Shown: positions 8,931-18,167, counted from the first letter of the stretch. The stretch: DNA of 64,000 nt from Citroniella saccharovorans (GCF_035481615.1 NZ_JAYKOT010000001.1:62001-126000), one strand, 5' to 3'. A program made the numbers and translations. The notes: a model not told the origin generated them from the sequence alone.

Positions 8931-10388
8931 TTACATATCCTCTTTTCTTCCTATTAATCTACCTTTTCCAACTGCAAATACATCATCTACAGTCATTTGG
9001 AAATCTACATCTCTATATTCAAAGTTTGCTCTTTCTTCAAGTTTCATTCTATTGAAATCTTTAAGATCTTTTGTAAATGGTAAGTTTCCTGTCATAAGGA
9101 ATCTTATATTTCCTTCATTGTCCCTAGCTGGCATCATAAGACCTGCGTTGTATTTTGAAGGTGCAAAAGGAATATCTATAACTCCAGCTTCAAATCCTTT
9201 AACAGTTCCTTCAGCTAAGTCCCCTCCACCAAGTTCTATAACCTTGTCAATAATACAAGAAGTTTCAGCTTTTATAATTTCTATCTCATTTAAAAGTGCG
9301 TTAGAATTTAACATTCTTTGCTCAGCTAATAGGTTTAATACCATCTTTGTTGCCTTTATACCGCTTGCATTTGCTTCCTTTGTTGGAATACCAAAAGCTT
9401 CGTGAGGAGTTTTAACTATAACCTTAGTTGCTCCTGCTAGGGCAGCAGCTGTTGATCCAAGAGAAATAACTCCAAATGCTCTTGCTTCATCTGCTGGGAA
9501 TCCACCCATCCATTGATGGAATACTGTAGTTATTAAAATTCCGTCATAACCAAATTTATCTAAATAATATTTAGTTTGAGATTCAAGAGCTCTTATAGCA
9601 GCAACGTCTTGATTTAAATTACCGCATTGTCCATATCCAACTGTTATTGACTTAACTCCTTGTTCAGCAGCTAAAAGTGCTTCAATAATAGCAACAGAGT
9701 TTGAAATAGATGGAGGAACTAAAGTACCTGTTAATGGTCCAAATGGTTCACGGTTTATAGAAATACCATTTTCTTCATAATATCCAACAAGCCTATCGCA
9801 GTATTGCCAGAATTTAATTGATCTATCTATTGGAACAGATTTTGCATAAGGTATATTGTAGGAAATTGCTCCACCTTCATTTGATGTCCAGCCACCTGCG
9901 TGAATGATTTCAGCTAAAAGTCTAGAATCAGGTGTACCATGTCTTGCTTGAACTGGTAAATTAACCGCTTCGACAATTTCCCTACATCTAGCTACACCAT
10001 GATTTACAGCTGGGAAACCATTCATCATAGCTCTTCCTGCTCTTGCAGATTCTTGAATTCCCCTTTCGCCTTCTTCGTATCTATTTTGTCTTGTATAGGC
10101 ATCTATGGTTGATGGAAGTAGGTCTGCTCCACCTTCGTCTTGCAAATATCTTAATAATTCAATATGTTTGTCAACAAGTGGAACCCCAGCTCTTGGTTGA
10201 GCTAGTGTTATTCCTTTTAGCTTTGCATTTTCAAGTTTTTTTGCAAAATTCTTATGGTCAGGAAGTTTTTTTAAATAGTCAATAGCATCTTCAAGGTCTA
10301 CGTCTTTACCAGTTGGCCAAGTCGCTAAAACTTCTTCCCTCTCCTCCATAAATTCACCTAAAGGTATTTTTTTATTTTGAACTTTCAT
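8931..10388 (-). CDS. glmE: Glutamate mutase epsilon (E) subunit
   Basis: Catalytic subunit of adenosylcobalamin-dependent glutamate mutase, which rearranges L-glutamate to (2S,3S)-3-methylaspartate. Its 485 residues match the usual length of about 483. Typical segments are GVARCREIVEAVNLPVQARHG, TSNEGGAISYNIPYAKSVPI, GYGQCGNLNQDVAAIRALE and TTVFHQWMGGFPADEARAFG. It forms a complex with the small B12-binding subunit at 11799-12218 and starts directly after the glmL stop (TAAATG arrangement), so translation is probably coupled. Confidence 0.96.
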   Translation of the reverse strand: MKVQNKKIPLGEFMEEREEVLATWPTGKDVDLEDAIDYLKKLPDHKNFAKKLENAKLKGITLAQPRAGVPLVDKHIELLRYLQDEGGADLLPSTIDAYTRQNRYEEGERGIQESARAGRAMMNGFPAVNHGVARCREIVEAVNLPVQARHGTPDSRLLAEIIHAGGWTSNEGGAISYNIPYAKSVPIDRSIKFWQYCDRLVGYYEENGISINREPFGPLTGTLVPPSISNSVAIIEALLAAEQGVKSITVGYGQCGNLNQDVAAIRALESQTKYYLDKFGYDGILITTVFHQWMGGFPADEARAFGVISLGSTAAALAGATKVIVKTPHEAFGIPTKEANASGIKATKMVLNLLAEQRMLNSNALLNEIEIIKAETSCIIDKVIELGGGDLAEGTVKGFEAGVIDIPFAPSKYNAGLMMPARDNEGNIRFLMTGNLPFTKDLKDFNRMKLEERANFEYRDVDFQMTVDDVFAVGKGRLIGRKEDM

Positions 10389-11771
10389 TTATTCCCCCAA
10401 TTTTACTAAATATTTTTTCATCATTCTAACAGCCATATCTTTATCTAAGCAAGATAAAAGTCCCATACTACTCAAAATATATTCCTTGTCTAAGAAAAAT
10501 TTTGGATTCTTAGGTTTAAGACTTTCTGGCTCTTCCATATTGAAGCAGGCCTCTTTAAGAATTTCTATAGGGTTCGGATTGAAAACTAAAATCCCACCAG
10601 TACCAATTACTACCGGTAATTCAGTTAAATCTTTTCCAGTTTGTTGGAAAATTGCTCCAACGGGAGAGTAGACTTCCTTAGTTTGACCAGCATGCCTTGT
10701 AACAGAAATTCTAGTTAAGGCTTTTGCAACGGCAGTATCATAATTTAAATCTCTTTCATTTTCAGCTATAAAAGAAGGATTTAAATATCTACTAGAAGCT
10801 TCTTCAAGAATGTCATATTCATATTTGTCTCCTAAATAAGATTTAAGCATTCTCTTTCCAGCAACTTCAACTGCAGCTTCTATAGAGTATCTCATGCCAA
10901 GATCTCCTTCTACAGTTCTCTTAGCAAAAGGTTCTTCTAGTCCTCTTAGATAAACTCCGGCTTTAGTTGGATCTCCTGAGCAAGCTGTATGAACGTCTGT
11001 TGTAGCCCCGCCAATATCGACAACTGCAATATCTCCAAGTCCATCTTCATCTTCAGTTCCAAGGCTTAAAACCTCAGCCGCTTTTAAAACTGCTGCGGGA
11101 GTTGGCATAACTATTTCTGAAATTTCTTCTAATACTCTTTGCATGCCCCTTGCCTTAACAATATTAGTCATAAAAATTTCTCTAATTGTATCTCTAGCAG
11201 ACTCAACGTTAAGTACATTAATCTTTGGCATTACATTTTCAGCAATATAAAAATCTCTACCTTCAAGGACCTTGCTAATTTTATCTACAGCACTTTTATT
11301 ACCAGCAACAACAATAGGTGCATCGATATTTTTAAGCATTTCAGCGTTATGAATAATTACTTCTTCATTACCTCCGTCAGTTCCACCAGCAAGCAAAATA
11401 ATATCAAGATTTGTATTTTTTATCTCTTCAAGCTCAAGATTATTGAGTTTTTGATTGTAAGTTTTGATAACCTTTGCACCAGCTCCAAGGGCTGCCCTCT
11501 TTGCAGCTTCAGCTGTAAGTTCCTCTACAAGTCCTATAGCTATCATCTTAAGACCTCCAGCAGCTGATGAGCAGGCAAGTTTTTCAACAATTTCAAAATC
11601 CTCTCCAGCTTTTTCTTTAATAGTCTCAAGTGCCTTATCAAAGCCAATCATTATATCTGTTTCAACAGTAGTATAACTTTTTGCTGTAGCAACGATCTCT
11701 TCTTTTTCAATATCAATTAATGTAAGTTTAGTATTAGTAGACCCAAAGTCTACAAATAAATAGCATTCCAT
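10389..11771 (-). CDS. glmL: GlmL/MutL, ATPase associated with glutamate mutase
   Basis: A 460-residue member of the actin-like ATPase (ASKHA) fold family encoded between the two mutase subunits in glutamate-fermenting anaerobes and thought to protect or reactivate the coenzyme B12 enzyme. The phosphate-binding motif FVDFGSTNTKLTLIDI is near the N-terminus and a second ATP motif AVVDIGGATTDVHTA near residue 250. LLAGGTDGG is also characteristic. Order and spacing match the clostridial glmS-glmL-glmE cluster. Confidence 0.95.
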   Translation of the reverse strand: MECYLFVDFGSTNTKLTLIDIEKEEIVATAKSYTTVETDIMIGFDKALETIKEKAGEDFEIVEKLACSSAAGGLKMIAIGLVEELTAEAAKRAALGAGAKVIKTYNQKLNNLELEEIKNTNLDIILLAGGTDGGNEEVIIHNAEMLKNIDAPIVVAGNKSAVDKISKVLEGRDFYIAENVMPKINVLNVESARDTIREIFMTNIVKARGMQRVLEEISEIVMPTPAAVLKAAEVLSLGTEDEDGLGDIAVVDIGGATTDVHTACSGDPTKAGVYLRGLEEPFAKRTVEGDLGMRYSIEAAVEVAGKRMLKSYLGDKYEYDILEEASSRYLNPSFIAENERDLNYDTAVAKALTRISVTRHAGQTKEVYSPVGAIFQQTGKDLTELPVVIGTGGILVFNPNPIEILKEACFNMEEPESLKPKNPKFFLDKEYILSSMGLLSCLDKDMAVRMMKKYLVKLGE

Positions 11772-11798
11772 CTAATTACCTAATTTTCTCATCTAAAA

Positions 11799-12218
11799 TT
11801 ACTCTTCATTATCAGGGAAATCTTCAGCTAAATCTCTCAAAGTAGTTTCAATTGAAGTTCCTGGTGGATAGATTCTATCGAATCCCATCTTTTGAAATCT
11901 TTTCTTAACCTCATTAAAATCTTGTTTTCCAACAACAATGTTTCCGCCAACATAAAGTTTAATTCCCTTAAGACCAGCTTCATCACACTTTTCTCTTAAA
12001 CCTTGGCAGTCTAATTCTCCTTGTCCATAAAGAGAAGAAACTAGTATTGCATCTGCATTAGTTTCAACTGCAGCGTTTATGAAGTCTTCTTGAGGTGACA
12101 AAACACCAATGTTGATTACATTGTATCCTGCTCTAGAAATTGAGTAATCTAATATTTTGTTCCCAACTGCATGACAGTCAGAGCCGATTACACCTAGAAC
12201 AACAGTCGCCTTAGCCAT
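11799..12218 (-). CDS. glmS: Glutamate mutase sigma (S) subunit, B12-binding
   Basis: A 139-residue flavodoxin-like cobalamin-binding subunit. The base-off B12 motif is visible as GVIGSDCHAVGNKIL (Asp-x-His-x-x-Gly, in which the His replaces dimethylbenzimidazole on cobalt), followed by VLVSSLYGQGELD and LYVGGNIVVGK. It is the first enzyme gene of the operon, 88 nt below the stop of the regulator gene, with AGGAGGAATG before the ATG. The short upstream gap has no room for a cobalamin riboswitch. Confidence 0.96.
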   Translation of the reverse strand: MAKATVVLGVIGSDCHAVGNKILDYSISRAGYNVINIGVLSPQEDFINAAVETNADAILVSSLYGQGELDCQGLREKCDEAGLKGIKLYVGGNIVVGKQDFNEVKKRFQKMGFDRIYPPGTSIETTLRDLAEDFPDNEE

Positions 12219-12282
12219 AAATCATTCCTCCTATAAAATATTAACGTTTGCATCTGTATCATAATCCAGATCCTACACTATA

Positions 12283-12305
12283 CTACAAATAAATACAATT
12301 TGTAG
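12283..12305 (-). promoter_or_regulatory. Inverted repeat in the glm operon promoter region
   Basis: CTACAAAT (12283-12290) and ATTTGTAG (12298-12305) form a perfect 8+8 dyad with a 7-bp spacer. On the minus strand it ends directly before TATAGT, a possible -10 box that has no good -35, so the dyad occupies the -35 region. It could bind the regulator encoded just upstream. It has no T-tract, so I do not call it a terminator. Confidence 0.45.
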
Positions 12306-12306
12306 G

Positions 12307-13170
12307 CTAATCATTTGATAATAAAAATATTCCTTCAGCAAATTTTCTAATATTTATTTTTCCCTTATCTCCCCTTCCCTTATTTAAGTAATTCATTCTC
12401 TTTCTAAGCTCTGAAAAAACAAAAAGAGACTGGCTATATCTGTCAAATAAAATAGAATCATAATCTTCTAGTCCAGCTAAGGCAACATTATCCATTGCCC
12501 TTTGTATGCACCTTCTTATATTTTGCTGAACTGTTTTTGAATTCCTAGAAGTTCTTTTTCCAATAGTTTGATAGATTTCTTCAAGAGAATAATTTTTTTC
12601 ATTTCCCTTTTCAAACTCATTTGCTATTAGGATAAAATCAAGTAGGTCCTGATATCCTCCATATCCATTTACCCCAAGCCCAACAAGTATTCGCCTTATA
12701 TTATTCTCCCTATCATCCTCATCTTTAAGAATAATATTTTTATCTTCAGAATAATTTAACAGTCTTTCTACTCCTATTTTAAATTTTTCGCTATTGTGGT
12801 GAGATAAAACATTTTCAATTACAAAAATTACCTCTATTAGATTAATTGGCTTCCTAATAAAAAAAGAAGCTCCTTCCTTGTAGGCTTTTGTAATAAGCTC
12901 ATTATCTTTTTTATCCGAAATCATTATAAACTTACCTGTAAAGCCATCTTTTTTAGCCCTACGCATAACTTCATTTCCGTCAATTGTTTTTAAACTATAC
13001 TCTAAAATTACAAGATCTGGCCTATTAGCCCTAATAAGATCAAGAGCCTTAAGCCCATCATCAGTAGTTTCAATTACATCTCCAAGTTTTTTCCTTTGGA
13101 TTAAAAATTCTAAAATTTTAACTTGCTCCATAGTTGAATCAGCTATTAGGATAGTATTCAAAAATCTCAC
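12307..13170 (-). CDS. GlnL/YcbB-like response regulator with altered receiver
   Basis: A 287-residue protein with an N-terminal receiver-like domain (about 1-120) and a C-terminal helical DNA-binding domain resembling the YcbB/GlnL type (VGLGVNGYGGYQDLLDFI, then SKTVQQNIRRCIQRAM). The receiver keeps the conserved Lys (K107 in FFIRKP), but the phospho-acceptor position is Glu57 (DLVILEYSL) and the acidic pair near residue 10 is Ala-Asp, so normal phosphorylation is unlikely. It is encoded directly upstream of, and collinear with, the glutamate mutase operon, and GlnL-type regulators act on glutamine/glutamate genes. I infer that it controls glm. Confidence 0.7.
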   Translation of the reverse strand: MRFLNTILIADSTMEQVKILEFLIQRKKLGDVIETTDDGLKALDLIRANRPDLVILEYSLKTIDGNEVMRRAKKDGFTGKFIMISDKKDNELITKAYKEGASFFIRKPINLIEVIFVIENVLSHHNSEKFKIGVERLLNYSEDKNIILKDEDDRENNIRRILVGLGVNGYGGYQDLLDFILIANEFEKGNEKNYSLEEIYQTIGKRTSRNSKTVQQNIRRCIQRAMDNVALAGLEDYDSILFDRYSQSLFVFSELRKRMNYLNKGRGDKGKINIRKFAEGIFLLSND

Positions 13171-13265
13171 CTTCTTATTTAAAGATTATATCAAATTATT
13201 AAGAATTTATAAATTAAATTATGAAATATATTTATTACATGATATAATAAAAACGGTGAAATTAT

Positions 13266-13964
13266 ATGAAATTTGGAAAATTTAATTCTAAGGATAATAA
13301 ATATAACAAACTTAAGGAATTAAAATCTGAAGGAAGAGTTGATGAAAAAGAAATTGGTGAATTAAGTAGGGGACAAAAAATAGTTAACTACATAACTCTT
13401 ATACTTTCTATAATAGGAGTTATTATCACAATATATTTTTCTATTGTTGGATATAGGATGGGATTATTTACAGACCAGGAAAAGCTAAAAGCTTTTTTAG
13501 ACTCTCTTGGAAAAGGAGCACCTTGGGTTTTTATTCTAATACAAATAATCCAAACAGTTATACCAATTATACCAGGTGCATTAACCTGCCCAGCTGGAGC
13601 CTTAGTTTTTGGAAATGGATTTGGCTTTATTCTTAATTTTATAGGAATTATGATTGGTTCTGTAATAGATTTTTTTCTTGCCAGAAAATATGGAAGAGGC
13701 TTAGTAAGAGCCTTAGTAAGCAAAAAAACATATGCAAAATATATAGGTTACTTAGATAAAAAAGATACTTTTAAAAAAGTATTTACATTTGGGATGTTTT
13801 TCCCAGTATCACCAGCAGATTTTCTATGTATGCTTGCTGGCCTTTCAAATATGTCTTTTAAAGATTTCTTTATAATATTATCTTTAGGTAAACCCATAAC
13901 GCTTTTTATATATACTTATGGAATAACTGAACTTTTTAAATTTTTTGCAAAGATTTTTCTATAA
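13266..13964 (+). CDS. VTT/TVP38-type membrane protein
   Basis: A 232-residue integral membrane protein with the VTT (DedA/TMEM64-related) core: QIIQTVIPIIPGALTCPAGALVFGNGFG, then IGSVIDFFLARKYGR and FFPVSPADFLCMLAGLS. The N-terminal 45 residues are charged and cytoplasmic. Members of this superfamily act in lipid scrambling or flipping and membrane homeostasis; the substrate here is unknown. It is divergent from the glm regulator and followed after 22 nt by a glycosyltransferase, so a shared role in glycolipid metabolism is plausible. Confidence 0.8.
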   Translation: MKFGKFNSKDNKYNKLKELKSEGRVDEKEIGELSRGQKIVNYITLILSIIGVIITIYFSIVGYRMGLFTDQEKLKAFLDSLGKGAPWVFILIQIIQTVIPIIPGALTCPAGALVFGNGFGFILNFIGIMIGSVIDFFLARKYGRGLVRALVSKKTYAKYIGYLDKKDTFKKVFTFGMFFPVSPADFLCMLAGLSNMSFKDFFIILSLGKPITLFIYTYGITELFKFFAKIFL

Positions 13965-13986
13965 AAATTTGCGTTAGGAGTAGTAA

Positions 13987-15039
13987 ATGAAAGTTTTAAT
14001 TTATTCAAATAAACAAAATCTTATTAAATACTCGGGAGTAGGTAGAGCAAGAGACCACCAAATTCTTGCCCTTAAATCTATGGGATTTGATTATACCTTA
14101 AATCCAAGAGACGATTATGACCTTATTCATATTAATACCGTCTTTTTTTCATCTTATCTAGCAGCTGTATTTAATAGATTAAGAGGTAAAACAGTTGTAT
14201 ATCATGCCCACTCAACTGAAGAAGATTTTAGAAACTCTTTCAAACTTTCTAATCTCCTATCCCCACTTTTTAAATTTTGGATAATGGCTTGTTATAGAAA
14301 AGCCGACCTTATTCTTACTCCTTCGAATTATTCCAAAAAGCTTTTAAGAAATTATGGAATTGATAAGGAAATTAAAGTAATTTCCAATGGAATAGATTTA
14401 TCTTATTGGAAGGTTGACAAAAAAGAAAAAGAAGATTTTAGAAAAAAATATGGCTATACAAATGAGGATAAAGTAATTATGTGTTCCGGCCTTTTAATTA
14501 AAAGAAAGGGCATAATGGATTTTATAGAATTTGCTGAAAAAATGCCCCAATATAAATTTATCTGGTTTGGTACCTGCAACAAAAGTCTTATACCAAAGGA
14601 AGTTTCCGATAGAATAAAATCTGCCCCCAAAAATTGCAATTTTGCAGGCTATATAAAAAGAGATGATATGAGGGTAGCCTACCAAGCAGTAGATTTATTT
14701 TTGTTTCCAAGTTATGAAGAAACTGAAGGAATTGTCCTTTTAGAAGCCCTAGCTTCAAGGGTAAAAACTCTAGTTAGAAACCTTCCAGTATTTGATGACT
14801 ATGAAGAAAATAAGGACATCTACAAGGCAGATTCTAATGATGATTTTATGGATAAAATTGATAAAATACTTAGTGGTGAGCTAGACGATTTAACTGAAAG
14901 TGGATATAAAAAAGTTTCAGAAAAATCTATAGAAAATATTGGAAGGCAGCTTGTAGAAAATTATAATGAAGCAGCCACTATAAGTGAAGCAAGTAAAAGC
15001 CCAATAAGAAAGGCTATTAAAGACTATATAGAAAAATAA
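13987..15039 (+). CDS. GT4-family glycosyltransferase, probable glycolipid synthesis
   Basis: A 350-residue GT-B glycosyltransferase without membrane helices. The N-terminal half has the short acceptor-side fold (YSGVGRARDHQILAL, VYHAHSTEEDF). The C-terminal half carries the family-4 donor-site motifs VISNGIDLSYW, SGLLIKRKG and the E-x7-E element FPSYEETEGIVLLEALAS. Similar proteins transfer glucose or galactose to diacylglycerol at the inner membrane face. GGAG lies before the ATG and a terminator follows at 15050-15095. Donor and acceptor are not known from sequence. Confidence 0.8.
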   Translation: MKVLIYSNKQNLIKYSGVGRARDHQILALKSMGFDYTLNPRDDYDLIHINTVFFSSYLAAVFNRLRGKTVVYHAHSTEEDFRNSFKLSNLLSPLFKFWIMACYRKADLILTPSNYSKKLLRNYGIDKEIKVISNGIDLSYWKVDKKEKEDFRKKYGYTNEDKVIMCSGLLIKRKGIMDFIEFAEKMPQYKFIWFGTCNKSLIPKEVSDRIKSAPKNCNFAGYIKRDDMRVAYQAVDLFLFPSYEETEGIVLLEALASRVKTLVRNLPVFDDYEENKDIYKADSNDDFMDKIDKILSGELDDLTESGYKKVSEKSIENIGRQLVENYNEAATISEASKSPIRKAIKDYIEK

Positions 15040-15049
15040 ATAAAATAAT

Positions 15050-15095
15050 AAAGCCATAAGAATAATAGTTATTTGCTATTTATCTTATGGCTTTT
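15050..15095 (+). terminator. Terminator of the glycosyltransferase gene
   Basis: AAAGCCATAAGA (15050-15061) pairs with TCTTATGGCTTT (15083-15094), a 12-bp stem, followed by TT. It lies just past the stop. Confidence 0.7.
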
Positions 15096-15357
15096 AAATA
15101 TCTAAAATCCTTCTTAATTATCTATATAAAAATCTAAAAACTTTCCATTAATTTCTTTTTAAATAAAATTAGTTTGTGTTTTTTATTTTTATAATGCGCT
15201 TAAAATATATATAAGTTTTAGAATTTATATCTATTTTCAATATATGCTAATCTTTAAATTTTTTATCTTTCATTTTTTTAATTTAATGACCAGTAGTTTC
15301 TTTAAACAAATAAGTTAATATATTTTAATATAAGATATTTTATAACTTTCCTACAAT
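15096..15357. other. AT-rich non-coding stretch
   Basis: Between the glycosyltransferase terminator and the tRNA terminator I find no gene, repeat or convincing regulatory site. Confidence 0.5.
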
Positions 15358-15382
15358 AAAAAAATCCCAGCTGATGCCGGGA
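15358..15382 (-). terminator. Terminator of tRNA-Arg
   Basis: On the minus strand a GC-rich stem (CCCGGC...GCTGGG with one bulge, loop ATCA) 5 nt beyond the tRNA CCA is followed by T7. Confidence 0.75.
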
Positions 15383-15387
15383 AGCTT

Positions 15388-15463
15388 TGGCACTCCCAAC
15401 CAGATTCGAACTGATGACTGACCCTTAGGAGGGGTCTGTTATATCCTGCTTAACTATGGGAGC
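15388..15463 (-). tRNA. tRNA-Arg (anticodon CCU)
   Basis: A full 76-nt cloverleaf: acceptor GCTCCCA with TGGGAGT, D stem GTTA/TAAC, anticodon stem GACCC/GGGTC with loop CTCCTAA (anticodon CCU, reading AGG), T stem ATCAG/CTGGT with loop TTCGAAT, discriminator G and an encoded CCA. It lies downstream of dacA on the same strand, with the 198-bp repeat between them. Confidence 0.95.
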
Positions 15464-15493
15464 TTAAAAATAAAGTATAAATACTTTACTAAA

Positions 15494-15691
15494 CAGAGTG
15501 TAGACAAAATCCAAAAACGCTTATCCGACTGCAGAAATTGAGACATTCTAAATCTCATAATCCTGTAAATCGCAAGCTCGCTAACACTCAAACAGTTTGG
15601 TTTACGGGCGGATTATTTCAATTTGAATTTCTTACAATTTCTTTCGTATGGAGCGCTAGCTTTTGGATTTTGCCGCTTTGTCAACAAGCTT
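15494..15691 (+). repeat. Hairpin-targeting 198-bp repeat, copy B
   Basis: Begins CAGAGTGTAGACAAAATCC and ends near TTTGTCAACAAGCTT. A palindrome of about 26 bp built on TAAAGTAT/ATACTTTA lies on each side (15468-15493 and 15692-15717; 23 of 26 positions agree). The insertion lies between the end of dacA and tRNA-Arg. Same family as copies A, C, D and E. Confidence 0.85.
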
Positions 15692-15721
15692 AAGTAAAGT
15701 ATAAACACTTTACTTAATATC

Positions 15722-16912
15722 TTATCTTAATAAATTTCCTAAAGATGTAAAGAATTTTTGTATTGCTCTTAATATTCTGGAAAAAGTTCCAGCTTTTTCT
15801 ACATCTCTATTGACTATAAGGTCAACTTTAGTTACTAGCTTATCTTCTTTTAAAAGAGAAAGCTCTCCTACCTTATCCCCCTTTTTTAAAGGAGGTTTGA
15901 TTTCTTTATCTATATTAGATTTTAACACATATTTATTTGATTTGCTAGCTAATGTCTTATAAGATTTTGCTGGGAATATTTCTATATTTTTATTTTCTGC
16001 ACTATTTATCTCTATTTCAGTATAGGGAGCCTTGTCGTCAATTATAGTTCTTATACTATAATTTTCAAGAGCATAATCAATTAAGTACTTAGTTATGTCT
16101 TTTCTTTCTTGCATTGAACTAGTTCCCATAACTACTGTAATTAATCTAAATTCTCCTCTTTGAGGAGTTTTTCTAGCATCTATAGTGGAAACTAAACAGT
16201 AACCAGCTTCTTCTGTAAAGCCTGTCTTTAAGCCGTCAACTCCAGCAACTTCTCCCACAAGCGGAATTGTGGAATATCCTGTGTAGTTACGTTCAGGCAT
16301 ATTTAAAACTTCAATCTTAGAATAGTCTAAAATTTCAGGATATTTTTTTATAATGTGTCTAGCTAATTCAAATATTTCTTTTGTGGTAAGAGTGTTTTGA
16401 CCCTTTTCACTTTGAAGACCAGAAGCATTTACGAATTTTGCATTTTTAAGCCCAAGCTCTTTTGCCTTTTGATTCATAAGGTCTGCAAATTTTTCTTCTG
16501 TTGTAGCAGTATGCACGCCAAGAGCATAGGCAGCATCATTTCCAGAAACTACCATCAGTCCCTTTAAGAGATCATTTACGCTAACTTCCTCGCCCTTTTT
16601 TAATTCGAAGCTTGATCCTTCAACTGCCTCTATATTTTCATCAATAGTAACCTTATCTTCTAAGCTAATTTTTCCTTCTTCTATACTATCCTTTACAACA
16701 AGATAGGTCATAAGCTTTGATACAGATGCCATATTCATAGCTTCATCGCTATTATACTCGTTTAAGATTTCTCCATCTTCAAAAGATCCGATTAGATAAG
16801 ACTTAACCCTGTGTTCTATTCCAAGTTCTTCAGCATTTACCCTAGTGGGAAAACTTGAAAAAAGAATTCCCACCAAGGCAAAAATTATAAATCCAATTTT
16901 TTTATTTTTCAA
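15722..16912 (-). CDS. dacA: D-alanyl-D-alanine carboxypeptidase (PBP5-type)
   Basis: A secreted penicillin-binding protein that trims the terminal D-Ala of peptidoglycan stem peptides. The signal peptide ends at VNA-EE. The serine-peptidase motifs are all present: SxxK at S63-K66 (SVSK), SxN at 123-125 (SGN) and KTG at 229-231. A PBP5 C-terminal beta domain follows, and the last 15 residues (FSRILRAIQKFFTSL) form the amphipathic helix that ties such enzymes to the membrane. It overlaps the end of serS by 11 nt and closes the colinear run that starts near 25.9 kb. Confidence 0.92.
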   Translation of the reverse strand: MKNKKIGFIIFALVGILFSSFPTRVNAEELGIEHRVKSYLIGSFEDGEILNEYNSDEAMNMASVSKLMTYLVVKDSIEEGKISLEDKVTIDENIEAVEGSSFELKKGEEVSVNDLLKGLMVVSGNDAAYALGVHTATTEEKFADLMNQKAKELGLKNAKFVNASGLQSEKGQNTLTTKEIFELARHIIKKYPEILDYSKIEVLNMPERNYTGYSTIPLVGEVAGVDGLKTGFTEEAGYCLVSTIDARKTPQRGEFRLITVVMGTSSMQERKDITKYLIDYALENYSIRTIIDDKAPYTEIEINSAENKNIEIFPAKSYKTLASKSNKYVLKSNIDKEIKPPLKKGDKVGELSLLKEDKLVTKVDLIVNRDVEKAGTFSRILRAIQKFFTSLGNLLR

Positions 16913-18167
16913 TTTTATCTATCCCAATATATTTTCTAAGAACTTCAGGGACTGTAATTGATCCATCTTCATTTTGATAATTTTCAATAACTGCCGCAAA
17001 AGTTCTACCTACTGCTAAGCCTGATCCATTAAGTGTATGAACAAATCTTAGCTTTCCATCTTCTCCCCTATATTTAATATTTGCACGCCTAGCTTGGAAG
17101 TCTATAAAGTTTGAACAAGAAGATATTTCTACATACCTTCCATAAGATGGCATCCAAACTTCTATATCGTAAGTCTTTGTAGAAGAAAATCCTAAATCTG
17201 CCCCGCAAAGAACTACAACTCTATATGGAAGTTTTAAAGCTTGTAGGATTGATTCAGCATCATTTGTTAGCTTTTCAAGTTCATCAAATGATGTTTCTTC
17301 ATCTACTAATTTTACCATTTCAACTTTATCAAATTGGTGATTTCTAATTAAACCCCTAGTATCTCTTCCAGCAGAACCAGCTTCTTGTCTAAAGCAAGTT
17401 GTATGTGCTGTATAATATAAAGGTAGTTCTTTATTATCTAAAATTTCTCCTGATCTTAAATTTGTTACAGGAACTTCTGCTGTTGGGATTAAATAAAAGT
17501 CCTTTGAAGGAAGATAGAACATATCCTCTTCAAACTTTGGAAGCTGTCCAGTGCCAGTCATAGAATCTCTATTTGCAAGAACTGGAACATTTAGCTCTTC
17601 ATATCCTTGATCAGCATGCATATCAAGCATCAAATTAATTAATGCCCTTTCTAGTCTTGCTCCCTTTCCTTTAAATATTGAAAATCTAGAGCCTGCAATC
17701 TTTGTTGCTCTCTCAAAATCAAGTATATCAAGATCTACTCCAAGATCCCAGTGGGCTTTAGGTTCAAAAGAAAACTTTGTTGGTTCCATAAATTTTCTAA
17801 TTTCTTTGTTGTCTTCGTCACTTGCACCATCTGGAACAGACTCATCTGGAGTATTTGGAATTTGAAGTAATAGATTTTTAAGACCTTCTACAACCTCACT
17901 AATCTCTCTATCTCCACTTTCTATTTCAGCTGAAAGCTCCTTCATTTCCTTTAAAGTCTCACTAATATCCTTTCCCTCTTTTTTAAGTTTAGGAATTTCT
18001 TTGGAAACCTTGTTTTGAAGCTCTTTCTTCTTTTCTACTTCAGTAAGTAAATTTCTTCTTTTTTCATCTGCTTTTAAAACTTCTTCTATTGGATATTCTT
18101 TTCTTCTCTTTTTTAAGGCCTCTATAACCTCATCTTTTTCAAGCCTTATTCTCTTAATGTCAAGCAT
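16902..18167 (-). CDS. serS: Seryl-tRNA synthetase
   Basis: Class II synthetase that charges tRNA-Ser, 421 residues, full length. The N-terminal 110 residues form the antiparallel coiled coil that grips the long variable arm. The catalytic domain has motif 2 (TTCFRQEAGSAGRDTRGLIRNHQF) and motif 3 (NGSGLAVGRTFAAVIENYQ). Only about 60 bases separate it from nnrE, so there is no space for a T-box leader. The ATG at 18167 begins MLDIKRIRLEKDEV, the usual start. Confidence 0.97.
   Translation of the reverse strand: MLDIKRIRLEKDEVIEALKKRRKEYPIEEVLKADEKRRNLLTEVEKKKELQNKVSKEIPKLKKEGKDISETLKEMKELSAEIESGDREISEVVEGLKNLLLQIPNTPDESVPDGASDEDNKEIRKFMEPTKFSFEPKAHWDLGVDLDILDFERATKIAGSRFSIFKGKGARLERALINLMLDMHADQGYEELNVPVLANRDSMTGTGQLPKFEEDMFYLPSKDFYLIPTAEVPVTNLRSGEILDNKELPLYYTAHTTCFRQEAGSAGRDTRGLIRNHQFDKVEMVKLVDEETSFDELEKLTNDAESILQALKLPYRVVVLCGADLGFSSTKTYDIEVWMPSYGRYVEISSCSNFIDFQARRANIKYRGEDGKLRFVHTLNGSGLAVGRTFAAVIENYQNEDGSITVPEVLRKYIGIDKIEK

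Noticed and set aside
12219..12306. Cobalamin riboswitch before glmS
   Set aside because: The 88-nt gap is too short and has no B12-box-like sequence; only a dyad is seen.
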